From assembly GCA_900078775.1 (NCBI GenBank), contig LT549889.1, positions 4,650,001 to 4,714,000 on the forward strand: DNA of 64,000 nucleotides, read 5' to 3'. The notes under the pieces were generated by a model. The model saw nothing but the letters and a program-made list of their open reading frames with translations. It did not search any database and was not told where the DNA came from. A program made the translations under genes and the position numbers. Position 1 is the first letter of the stretch; the number at the start of each line of letters is the position of its first letter. Source of the stretch: Mycolicibacterium aurum (lineage in GTDB: Bacteria > Actinomycetota > Actinomycetes > Mycobacteriales > Mycobacteriaceae). Of the stretch, positions 12,589 through 19,987 are shown piece after piece.

Positions 12589-13140
12589 ATGCGTGCGCTG
12601 ATCGTGGTCGATGTGCAGAAGGACTTCTGCGAGGGCGGGTCCCTGGCGGTCGACGGAGGCGCCGCGGTCGCCCGCGGCATCAGCGAGTTGCTGGCCGACC
12701 ACGGCTACGACCACGTGGTGGCCACCATGGATTTCCACATCGATCCGGGCGAGCACTTCTCCGACACCCCCGACTACCGGGTGTCCTGGCCCCGGCACTG
12801 TGTGGTGGGCACCCCCGGAGTGGATTTCCACGAGGACTTCGACCCGGCGGCCGTGCAGGCGGTCTTCACCAAGGGTGAATTCTCGGCCGCCTACAGCGGT
12901 TTCGAGGGCAGTGACGCCGACGGCACCTCGCTGACCGACTGGCTGGCCCAGCGTTCGGTGAACAGCGTCGACGTGGTCGGCATCGCCACCGACTACTGCG
13001 TGCGGGCCACCGCGGTGGACGCCGTGGCAGCCGGGTTGCGCACCCGGGTGCTGCTGCCACTGTGCGCCGGGGTGGCCGAGGAGTCCACCGCCGAGGCGGT
13101 CGCGGTGCTGCGGGCCCGCGGCGTGGAGATCAGCGAGTAG
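12589..13140 (+). CDS. pncA: Nicotinamidase/pyrazinamidase PncA
   Basis: PncA hydrolyses nicotinamide to nicotinate for NAD salvage and, in mycobacteria, activates pyrazinamide. The 183-residue product keeps the catalytic triad Asp8, Lys95 and Cys137 (D-Y-C-V-R) and the metal ligands Asp48, His50, His56 and His70, in the same order and spacing as the M. tuberculosis enzyme, one residue shorter. The start ATG lies six bases after a TACGGT -10 box (12577-12582), indicating a leaderless transcript. It follows the membrane cassette after 18 bp but has its own promoter. Confidence 0.97.
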   Translation: MRALIVVDVQKDFCEGGSLAVDGGAAVARGISELLADHGYDHVVATMDFHIDPGEHFSDTPDYRVSWPRHCVVGTPGVDFHEDFDPAAVQAVFTKGEFSAAYSGFEGSDADGTSLTDWLAQRSVNSVDVVGIATDYCVRATAVDAVAAGLRTRVLLPLCAGVAEESTAEAVAVLRARGVEISE

Positions 13141-13150
13141 CGCCACCTAC

Positions 13151-13174
13151 ATACCTCTGCAACAGAGGTATTGT
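13151..13174 (+). promoter_or_regulatory. MarR operator overlapping the -10 box of marR-ABC operon
   Basis: Arms ATACCTCTG and CAGAGGTAT (9 bp, perfect) flank CAA at 13151-13171. The -10 box TATTGT (13169-13174) overlaps the right arm and lies six bases before the ATG at 13181, so repressor binding would block a leaderless promoter. Confidence 0.82.
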
Positions 13175-13180
13175 GTCGGG

Positions 13181-13633
13181 ATGGAGACCCGTGTCGATCT
13201 GGCCGGCCAACTGTTCCGGGTGGTCGGCCGGTTCCGTCGGCAACTGCGCCGGTCCACCGGCGGCGGATTCGACGGCACCGGCCTGACCCAGTCCCAGGCC
13301 GAGCTGCTGCGGCTGGTCGGCCGGAACCCGGACATCTCGGTGCGCGAGGCCGCCGACGAACTCGGCCTGGCGGCCAACACCGCCTCCACCCTGGTGTCCC
13401 GGCTGACCGCGGAGAACCTGCTGATCCGGTCGGTGGACAGCGCCGACCGGCGCATCGGCCGGCTACGGCTCACCGAGTCCGCCCAGGAGATCGCCGACCG
13501 CTCCCGACAGGTGCGCCGAGCCGCGCTGGCCGGCGCGCTGCAGGCCCTCGACGACACCCAGATCGAAGACCTGACAAGGGGTTTGGCCGTCATCGACGAG
13601 CTGACCCGGCTACTGCAGGAGGACCGACCATGA
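13181..13633 (+). CDS. MarR-family repressor of the ABC exporter
   Basis: The 150-residue protein has a winged helix: S-V-R-E-A-A-D-E-L-G-L-A-A-N-T-A-S-T-L-V-S-R-L as recognition region (residues about 52-75) and D-R-R as the wing (D87-R-R). MarR dimers typically release DNA on binding drugs or phenolics. A perfect 9-bp inverted repeat overlaps its -10 box. The stop overlaps the ABC ATPase start (ATGA), so regulator, ATPase and permease form one autoregulated operon. Confidence 0.93.
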   Translation: METRVDLAGQLFRVVGRFRRQLRRSTGGGFDGTGLTQSQAELLRLVGRNPDISVREAADELGLAANTASTLVSRLTAENLLIRSVDSADRRIGRLRLTESAQEIADRSRQVRRAALAGALQALDDTQIEDLTRGLAVIDELTRLLQEDRP

Positions 13634-14451
13634 CCCAGCCACCGGCCATCGACTGCCGGGGCCTGACCCACCGCTACGGCAAGTTCACCGCGGTGTCCGG
13701 GCTCGACCTGCAGGTCGCCCCGGGCGAGACGGTGGGCCTGCTCGGCCCCAACGGCGCCGGAAAAACCACGGTGATCCGGGTGCTGACCACCCTGACCCCG
13801 GCCCAGGAGGGTGAAGTGCGCATCTTCGGCCTCGACTCCCGCCGCGACACCATGGACATCCGGCACAACATCGGCTATGTGCCCCAACAACTTTCCATCG
13901 AGTCCGCGTTGACCGGCCGGCAGAACGTGGAATTGTTCGCCCGGCTCTACGATGTGCCGCGGCGCGAGCGCGCCGAGCGGGTGGCCGCCGCGCTGGACTC
14001 CATGCGACTCTCCGACGTCGCCGACAACCCGGCGGGCACCTACTCCGGCGGTATGGTCCGCCGCCTCGAGCTGGCCCAGGCCCTGGTGAATCGACCCGCG
14101 CTGCTGTTGCTGGACGAACCGACGGTCGGCCTGGATCCCATTGCCCGCGACAGCGTCTGGGAGCAGGTCGACCGGATGCAGGCCGAGTTCGGCATGGCCG
14201 TCCTGTTGACCACGCACTACATGGGTGAGGCCGACGCGCTCTGCGACCGGGTGCTGTTGATGCACCACGGCGAGCTGCAGGCCGACGGCACCCCCGCCGA
14301 ACTGAAGGCCGGCATCCGGGACGAGGCCGGAGCGGAACCGACCCTGGAAGACGTCTTCCGGCACTACGCCGGCTCCGATCTCGACGCGGGCGCCCCGGCC
14401 GGGATGCGCGAGGTCCGCGCCGCACGAAGGACGGCCCGCCGTGTCAGCTGA
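13630..14451 (+). CDS. ABC exporter ATP-binding protein (DrrA-type)
   Basis: The 273-residue ATPase has Walker A G-P-N-G-A-G-K-T-T (39-47), Q-loop V-P-Q-Q, signature Y-S-G-G-M, Walker B L-L-L-L-D-E-P and H-loop T-T-H. The subfamily is that of DrrA/NodI drug and lipid exporters, working with an ABC-2 permease. ATG 13630 overlaps the MarR stop; the 3' end overlaps the permease start by 11 bp. The MarR context suggests export of a toxic small molecule; the substrate is not readable. Confidence 0.95.
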   Translation: MTQPPAIDCRGLTHRYGKFTAVSGLDLQVAPGETVGLLGPNGAGKTTVIRVLTTLTPAQEGEVRIFGLDSRRDTMDIRHNIGYVPQQLSIESALTGRQNVELFARLYDVPRRERAERVAAALDSMRLSDVADNPAGTYSGGMVRRLELAQALVNRPALLLLDEPTVGLDPIARDSVWEQVDRMQAEFGMAVLLTTHYMGEADALCDRVLLMHHGELQADGTPAELKAGIRDEAGAEPTLEDVFRHYAGSDLDAGAPAGMREVRAARRTARRVS

Positions 14452-15256
14452 ACCGACCGTCACCTTGATCCGGGCACCGCGGGGCTGGCGCCGGCTGCCC
14501 GGCCTGGGGACCCGGATGGGCGCCTTCGGCCTGGTGGAACTGCAGAAGCTGCGCCACGACCGCACCGAATTGTTCACCCGCATGGTGCAACCCGCGTTGT
14601 GGCTGCTGATCTTCGGACAGACCTTCAGCAATCTGAAGGTCATCGACACCGGCGATGTGCCGTATCTGGCCTTCCTGGCACCGGGCATCATCGCCCAGTC
14701 CGCACTGTTCATCTCGATCTTCTACGGCATCCAGATCATCTGGGACCGCGACGCCGGCATCCTGGCCAAACTGATGGTGACCCCGGCCCCGCCGACCGCG
14801 CTGATCACCGGGAAAGCCTTTGCCGCAGGCATACGTTCGGTGGTGCAGGTGATCGGTGTGGTCGCGCTGGCCTACCTGATCGGGGTGCACATGACACTCA
14901 ACCCGCTGCGCATCCTGGCCGCCATGGCGGTGGTGGTGCTGGGTTCGGCATTCTTCGCCTGCCTGTCGATGACGCTGGCCGGGCTGGTCCGCAACCGGGA
15001 CCGGTTGATGGGCATCGGGCAGGCCATCACCATGCCGTTGTTCTTCGCCTCCAACGCCCTGTACCCGGTGGAGGTGATGCCGCAGTGGCTGCGTTGGCTG
15101 TCGGCGGTCAACCCGCTCAGCTACGAGGTGAATGCGCTGCGCGGACTGCTGATCGGCACTCCCGGCAACATCTGGCTGGACATCGCCGTGCTCGCGGTAG
15201 CCGCGGTCGCCGGGGTGTTCACCGCTGCCGCCCTGCTGCGCCGGCTGGTGCGCTGA
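14441..15256 (+). CDS. ABC-2 type permease (DrrB/NodJ-like)
   Basis: The 271-residue permease has six membrane helices and the ABC-2 signature region around M-T-L-A-G-L-V-R-N-R-D-R-L-M-G-I and L-S-A-V-N-P-L-S-Y-E-V-N-A-L-R. It starts at GTG 14441, inside the end of the ATPase gene, and pairs with that ATPase to make an exporter. The stop codon lies in a 16-bp perfect palindrome shared with the stop of the convergent maltokinase gene. Confidence 0.94.
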   Translation: MSAEPTVTLIRAPRGWRRLPGLGTRMGAFGLVELQKLRHDRTELFTRMVQPALWLLIFGQTFSNLKVIDTGDVPYLAFLAPGIIAQSALFISIFYGIQIIWDRDAGILAKLMVTPAPPTALITGKAFAAGIRSVVQVIGVVALAYLIGVHMTLNPLRILAAMAVVVLGSAFFACLSMTLAGLVRNRDRLMGIGQAITMPLFFASNALYPVEVMPQWLRWLSAVNPLSYEVNALRGLLIGTPGNIWLDIAVLAVAAVAGVFTAAALLRRLVR

Positions 15257-15269
15257 CCGGCGCCGGTCA
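15254..15269. terminator. 16-bp perfect palindrome spanning two convergent stop codons
   Basis: TGACCGGCGCCGGTCA reads the same on both strands; its two ends are the TGA stops of the ABC permease (plus) and the maltokinase (minus). It could fold into a GC-rich stem on either transcript and act as a weak bidirectional terminator without a U-tract. Confidence 0.5.
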
Positions 15270-16511
15270 CTCGGCCAGCAGCCGTTCGATGGCGCGCAGC
15301 GGGATCGGCAGCCAGGACGGCCGGTACCGGGCCTCGTAACCCGCCTCGTAGACCGCCTTGTCGAGTTCGTAGGCGCGCAGCACCCCGGAGGCCCGCCGCA
15401 CATCGACGGCGCCACCGGCGATGTAGCCCTCGCAGAACGCGGCGCTGTTGCGCAGCACCCATTGCCGGGCCGCGTCGGGATCCTGCCCGGCGACCTGCCG
15501 CTGGTGTGCGGCGTAGTCGTAGGAGCGCAGCATCCCGGCCACATCGCGCAGCGGCGAGTCGGGTCGACGCCGCTCCTGCAACGGCTGGCCGGGTTCTCCT
15601 TCGAAGTCGATCACCAACCAGCCGCGCGGCGTGTGCAGCACCTGACCGAGATGCAGATCGCCGTGGATGCGCTGTTCGGTGGACGGTTCGTCGGCCAGGT
15701 CCCGGTAGTGCTGCTCGATCTCGGGCACCCGGTCCCGCAGATCCGGCACCTGCACCGCGACCGCCCGCAGCCGGTCGATCATGGTCTGGGCCGGGAAGGG
15801 CCGGACCCGGGTGCCCAGCCGGTCGGCGAGGTCGGCGTGCACCGAGGCCACCGCCTGCCCGAGCCGGTGCGACTCCCCGGTGAAGTCGTCGCCGGGGACA
15901 CCGGTCGCCAGCTGCCAGCCGTCGGTGGATCCCTTGGCGAAGGCGCTCACCATGCCGAGCATGTACTGCTCGGTGTCCCAGTGGATTTCGTAGGACCCGA
16001 GCAGCGGGGTGATGTACGGGTTGTCGGCCAGCGCCCGGGTCAGCTCGATATCGGGGTTGATCCCGGGGGTGAGCCGGCGGAACACCTTGAGGATGCTGTG
16101 CTCGCCGAACACCACGCTGGTGTTGGACTGCTCGGCGCGCAGCACCCGCACCGGCGTGCCGGGCCCCAGATCCGCGCCCGGCTCGCGGCGGAACCGCACC
16201 CCGTCGATCTGATCGGAGGCGTCCACCAGCGCCAGCAGCCGCCCGGCCGCCTGCGGGTCGACCATCGCGTCGAAGCCGGTGCGGTGGCCGTCGGAGCCGA
16301 TCCGCGCGGACTCCGCGCCGCTGTCCCAGCGCACCAGCACCTGATAGATCTCGGCCGCGCCGTCGGTGTACTCCACCCGCAGCACCACCAGATCCAGGTC
16401 GCCGTCCAGCGCCACCACCGTCGCGGGGCGCGCGGCCGCGATCTCCCGCCCCCGACCCGAGTACCAGCGTTGTGCGGGCAGCCACCGGTCGAAGGGCAGG
16501 TTCATACTCAT
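15267..16511 (-). CDS. Maltokinase (Mak/Pep2-like)
   Basis: Maltokinase phosphorylates maltose to maltose 1-phosphate, the donor for GlgE in alpha-glucan synthesis. The 414-residue protein has the family's N-terminal cap (L-P-F-D-R-W-L-P-A-Q-R-W-Y-S-G-R-G-R) and the kinase motifs I-H-G-D-L-H-L-G-Q-V-L and I-D-F-E-G-E-P. It is somewhat shorter than the M. tuberculosis enzyme (455 residues as I recall). Mak normally lies next to or is fused with treS, but here upstream is a divergent unrelated gene, so this is either a displaced mak or a second paralogue. Start at ATG 16511 or 16505. Confidence 0.88.
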   Translation of the reverse strand: MSMNLPFDRWLPAQRWYSGRGREIAAARPATVVALDGDLDLVVLRVEYTDGAAEIYQVLVRWDSGAESARIGSDGHRTGFDAMVDPQAAGRLLALVDASDQIDGVRFRREPGADLGPGTPVRVLRAEQSNTSVVFGEHSILKVFRRLTPGINPDIELTRALADNPYITPLLGSYEIHWDTEQYMLGMVSAFAKGSTDGWQLATGVPGDDFTGESHRLGQAVASVHADLADRLGTRVRPFPAQTMIDRLRAVAVQVPDLRDRVPEIEQHYRDLADEPSTEQRIHGDLHLGQVLHTPRGWLVIDFEGEPGQPLQERRRPDSPLRDVAGMLRSYDYAAHQRQVAGQDPDAARQWVLRNSAAFCEGYIAGGAVDVRRASGVLRAYELDKAVYEAGYEARYRPSWLPIPLRAIERLLAE

Positions 16512-16572
16512 GATCTTTACCCGTACCCGGCGGGGCGGGCTCGTACACCAGCCGTTTCGGTATGGTGCCGAC

Positions 16573-17376
16573 GTGGCTGAATTGCGTGATCACGGTGACC
16601 CCGGCGACGCCCCCTCGGTCCCGCCGCCGCTGACGGCGGTGACGAACCCGCAGCGCCCGTCGGCCGCCGAGGAGGCCCGCACCATCGCCGCGTCCACCAA
16701 CGCGGGCACGCTGGCCACCCTGACCGCCGACGGCGACCCGTGGGCCTCGTTCGTCACCTACGGGTTGCTCGACGGCGCCCCGGTGCTGTGCGTGTCGAAC
16801 ATGGCCGAGCACGGCCGCAACCTGGTCGGTGATCAGCGCGCCAGCATCGCGATCGTGGCGCCGGATGGACCGGACGACCCGCTCGCCTCGGGCCGGGTCA
16901 CGCTGGCCGGGACCGTGCTGCGCGCAGCCGGGGACACCCTGGCCGCCGCCCGACAGGCGCATCTGGACGCGGTGCCGGCCGCCAGGTACTACATCGACTA
17001 CAGCGACTTCACCCTGTGGGTACTGCAGGTCCAGCGGGTCCGCTGGGTCGGCGGGTACGGGCGGATGGATTCCACCACCGGTGCGGACTACACCGCCGCC
17101 GCGCCCGATCCGGTCTCCCCGCACGCCGCCCGGGCCGTCGCGCACCTCAACGCCGACCACGCCGATGCGCTGACCGCCATGGCCCAGACGCTGGGCGGCT
17201 TCCCCGACGCCACCGCCGCGACCTGCACCGCAGCCGACCGGTACGGCCTCGACCTGCGGGTCACCACCCCGCGCGGGGTGGCCTACACCCGGGCCGGCTA
17301 CCCGGCGCCGATCAACAGCATCGAGGAATTGCGTTCGGCCGCAGTCGAGTTGACCGAAAGGGCCCGGCAGGGCTGA
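16573..17376 (+). CDS. HugZ-like pyridoxamine-phosphate-oxidase-fold protein with DUF2470 domain
   Basis: The 267-residue protein has an N-terminal split-barrel FMN/heme-binding-type domain (about residues 35-180; A-T-L-T-A-D-G-D-P-W-A-S, V-S-N-M-A-E-H-G-R-N) and a C-terminal DUF2470 domain (A-V-A-H-L-N-A-D-H-A-D-A-L, about residue 192). This pairing is typical of HugZ-type haem oxygenase relatives, and His residues in the DUF2470 part could bind haem. GTG 16573 is six bases after TATGGT (16561-16566), a leaderless promoter; the longer frame from 16366 is antisense to mak and rejected. Haem breakdown activity is possible but not shown by the sequence. Confidence 0.85.
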   Translation: MAELRDHGDPGDAPSVPPPLTAVTNPQRPSAAEEARTIAASTNAGTLATLTADGDPWASFVTYGLLDGAPVLCVSNMAEHGRNLVGDQRASIAIVAPDGPDDPLASGRVTLAGTVLRAAGDTLAAARQAHLDAVPAARYYIDYSDFTLWVLQVQRVRWVGGYGRMDSTTGADYTAAAPDPVSPHAARAVAHLNADHADALTAMAQTLGGFPDATAATCTAADRYGLDLRVTTPRGVAYTRAGYPAPINSIEELRSAAVELTERARQG

Positions 17377-17410
17377 ACCGCGGCCCCGGCGTGGCATACG
17401 ATTTCGGACT

Positions 17411-17977
17411 ATGCAGCGCCCGGACACCTGGCAAGCGGCTTTCGAGCTGATCCAAACGCGCGGTTACGAACACCGCGCAGAACCGTTCAAGCTCGTCAGT
17501 GGTCAGCTCAGCCACGACTACATCGACGGCAAGTACGCCATCGACAACGGTGAGCGGCTGTCCATCGTCAGCCGCGCGGTGGCCGACCTGGCCGCCCTCA
17601 ACGGCATCGAATTCGACGCGGTCGGCGGGCTCACCATGGGCGCCGACCCGCTGGCCCACGGGGTATCCATGGTCACCGGCGCGGCCTGGTTCTCGGTGCG
17701 CAAGGAACAGAAGTCCCGCGGCCGCGAGCAGTGGATCGAGGGCACCCGCATCGAGCCCGGCACCCGGGTACTGCTGGTCGACGACGTGATCAGCACCGGC
17801 GGCTCCACCCGCAAGGCCTATGACCGGGTCACCGCGGCCGGCGCCGTGGTGACCGGGGTGATCCCGATGGTCGACCGCGGCGATGTCGCCGCCGAACTGT
17901 TCGGCGGCCTCGGCGTGCCGTTCGTCGCGCTGGTGACCTACCAGGACCTCGGCATCGAGCCGGTCAAGGCGGTCTAA
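17411..17977 (+). CDS. pyrE: Orotate phosphoribosyltransferase-type protein
   Basis: OPRT joins orotate and PRPP to give OMP in pyrimidine synthesis. The 188-residue protein has the PRPP-binding motif V-L-L-V-D-D-V-I-S-T-G-G-S-T (about residues 118-131) and the flexible-loop region R-K-E-Q-K-S-R-G. Size fits bacterial PyrE. TACGAT (17397-17402) lies eight bases before ATG, consistent with a leaderless or nearly leaderless message. Its stop overlaps by four bases the stop of the convergent solute-binding-protein gene. Another phosphoribosyltransferase specificity cannot be excluded, but gene length and motifs favour PyrE. Confidence 0.85.
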   Translation: MQRPDTWQAAFELIQTRGYEHRAEPFKLVSGQLSHDYIDGKYAIDNGERLSIVSRAVADLAALNGIEFDAVGGLTMGADPLAHGVSMVTGAAWFSVRKEQKSRGREQWIEGTRIEPGTRVLLVDDVISTGGSTRKAYDRVTAAGAVVTGVIPMVDRGDVAAELFGGLGVPFVALVTYQDLGIEPVKAV

Positions 17978-19104
17978 CCCCCGGCGGGGTCCCGCCGGCC
18001 GGTCGCCGACGCCCAGTGCGCGTCCAGATACCTCGCCGCGGCCTCGTTCTGCTCCACCGAGACGAACGTCGCCGCCCCGTCCACCGGGGGCAGCCCGCCG
18101 TAGACCACGCGATCGATGCTGCCCCGGGTGACCATCGAGTCGGCCCGGACCGGGCGCGCCCCACCGGCGAGGTACAGGTTCTGCCCCTCGTCGCTGTACA
18201 GGAACTCCTGCCACAGCCGTGCCGCGGCAGGGTGCGGGGCGTCTTTGTTGACGGCCTGGAAGTAGTACCCGGCGACCGCCGCGTTGTGCGGGATGATGAC
18301 CTTCCAGCCCGGCACCTTCTTGGACTGCTCCACGTTCAGGAAGTCCCAGTCGATGACCACCGGGGTCTCCCCGGAGGCGATGGTGGCCGGCGTGGGGTTC
18401 ACCGGCAGCAGGTTGCCCGCCTCGGCCAGTTTGCCGAAGAACTCCACCCCGGGTGCGATGTCGTCGGGTGAACCGCCCTGGGCGACGGACGCCATCATCA
18501 CCCCGGAGAACGCCGATCCGGACCGCCTCGGGTCACCGTTGAGCGCGACCTTGCCCTCGAACTCGGGTTTGAGCAGGTCGTCGACCCCGGCGATGATCGG
18601 CACCTGGGTCGAGTCGTAGCCGATCGACATGTACCCGCCGTAATCGTTGACCCACAGCCCGTCCGGATGCTTGAAGGACTCCGAGATCTCGGCGAAGTGC
18701 TCGACCTTGTAGGGCGCGAACATCCCGGTGTTGGCCAGCGCCACCGACTGGCCCAGGTCGAACACATCCGGGGCGGTGTCGAGCCCCCGCAGCTGCACCG
18801 CGGCCTCGATCTCCTGCTGGCTGCTCGCCCCCGGTTGCGCCGAGTTGACCTTGATGCCGTACTTCTGGCTGAACCGCTCGATGATCTCGCCGTAGTTCGC
18901 CCAGTCCGGTGGCAGCGCGATGACGTTGAGTTCGCCCTCGGCCCGGGCCGCCTCGATCAAGCCCGGCATGCCACCGAAGTCGGCCGCCGAGGTGGCGGTG
19001 CGCGCGTCGCCGTCAGCGGGCTCCCGTTCCTCGGCCGGGGCACAGGCCGTCAGCCCGCCCGTCAGCACGGCGGCGGTGGCCAGACCCACCAGCGATCGCT
19101 TCAT
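17974..19104 (-). CDS. ABC transporter solute-binding lipoprotein without adjacent permease
   Basis: The 376-residue protein has a lipoprotein signal ending L-T-A-C (Cys21) and a periplasmic-binding fold of the iron/polyamine/thiamine type (cluster D): [15 protein letters not shown] near residue 58, the segment [14 protein letters not shown] in the middle and a hinge-crossing W-D-F-L-N. Ligand is not readable. GGAAGG precedes the ATG. No ATPase or permease is found next to it: downstream is convergent pyrE and upstream a divergent PPOX gene, so the partner genes lie elsewhere or were lost. Confidence 0.88.
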   Translation of the reverse strand: MKRSLVGLATAAVLTGGLTACAPAEEREPADGDARTATSAADFGGMPGLIEAARAEGELNVIALPPDWANYGEIIERFSQKYGIKVNSAQPGASSQQEIEAAVQLRGLDTAPDVFDLGQSVALANTGMFAPYKVEHFAEISESFKHPDGLWVNDYGGYMSIGYDSTQVPIIAGVDDLLKPEFEGKVALNGDPRRSGSAFSGVMMASVAQGGSPDDIAPGVEFFGKLAEAGNLLPVNPTPATIASGETPVVIDWDFLNVEQSKKVPGWKVIIPHNAAVAGYYFQAVNKDAPHPAAARLWQEFLYSDEGQNLYLAGGARPVRADSMVTRGSIDRVVYGGLPPVDGAATFVSVEQNEAAARYLDAHWASATGRRDPAGG

Positions 19105-19194
19105 GGCCGAAAACCTTCCGATGGACAGCGGCCACGAGTTCTGACCGGTCAGTTACATCGAGTAAATGGAATCCGACGCTACTACCATCGGGGT

Positions 19195-19605
19195 GTGTCC
19201 GAAGGTGCCGACCCGGTCGATCTGTTCGCCAGCGCACCGGTCGCCGCACTGGCCACGTCCGCCATCGACGCCGTTCCGCACCTGGTCCCGGTCGTTTTCG
19301 CGGTCGAGGGGGACACCATCTACACCGCCGTCGACGCGAAGCGGAAATCCACACAGAAGCTGCGCCGGCTGGCCAACATCGAGGCCAATCCCCGGGTCAG
19401 TGTGCTGGTGGACCACTACAGCGAGGACTGGGAGCAACTGTGGTGGGTACGCGCCGACGGTCTGGCCACCGTGCACCACGACGGGGAGCAGATGGCCATC
19501 GGGTACGGCGTGTTGCGGGCCAAGTACCCGCAGTACGAACGGACCGCGCTGGACGGCCCGGTGGTGGCCATCGCAGTCGCGCACTGGGCGTCCTGGCGAG
19601 CATGA
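19195..19605 (+). CDS. PPOX-class, probably F420-dependent, oxidoreductase
   Basis: The 136-residue protein has the split-barrel fold pattern: [36 protein letters not shown], and the closing W-A-S-W-R-A. The K-R-K-S and I-E-A-N-P-R-V segments match the actinobacterial family labelled TIGR03668 PPOX-class F420-dependent proteins. GTG 19195 sits six bases after TACCAT (19183-19188), a leaderless promoter. Substrate unknown. Upstream neighbour is the divergent solute-binding protein gene. Confidence 0.82.
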   Translation: MSEGADPVDLFASAPVAALATSAIDAVPHLVPVVFAVEGDTIYTAVDAKRKSTQKLRRLANIEANPRVSVLVDHYSEDWEQLWWVRADGLATVHHDGEQMAIGYGVLRAKYPQYERTALDGPVVAIAVAHWASWRA

Positions 19606-19663
19606 CGGAATAATCCGCGGACCTGCCGGTTCCATACCTCAGACAGAAAAGAGGCTTTGCACC

Positions 19664-19987
19664 ATGAGCAGGAACGGATTCGCCGTCCGCACCGCGGGCG
19701 TGCTGATGGCCGGACTGGCCGCCGGCGCGATCGGCCTGGCCGCGGCCCCCGCCGCCGCGGCCACCCCCACCCCCGCGGGCAACGCCCAGCAGACCATCGA
19801 TGAGCTGCGGGCCCAGGGCTACCGGGTGATCGTCAGCCGGCTGAGCAGCCGGCCGCTGACCGAGGCGAACGTGGTGAGCGTCCGGCACGGCCAGGACTAC
19901 AGCCAGAACTGGATCGTCGACGACGAGGACCGCGACTACGTGTACAACACGCTGGCCGGCCGCACCGTCTACGTGGACGTGACCTAG
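19664..19987 (+). CDS. Small exported protein, mycobacterial family of unknown function
   Basis: The 107-residue product has a long signal peptide ending A-A-A before T-P-T-P and a mature part with [14 protein letters not shown], a core I recognise from several small secreted mycobacterial proteins without known function. The cysteines often seen in that family are missing here. A purine-rich GAAAAGAGG precedes ATG 19664. The stop overlaps that of the convergent carboxylic acid reductase (CTAG). Confidence 0.78.
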   Translation: MSRNGFAVRTAGVLMAGLAAGAIGLAAAPAAAATPTPAGNAQQTIDELRAQGYRVIVSRLSSRPLTEANVVSVRHGQDYSQNWIVDDEDRDYVYNTLAGRTVYVDVT

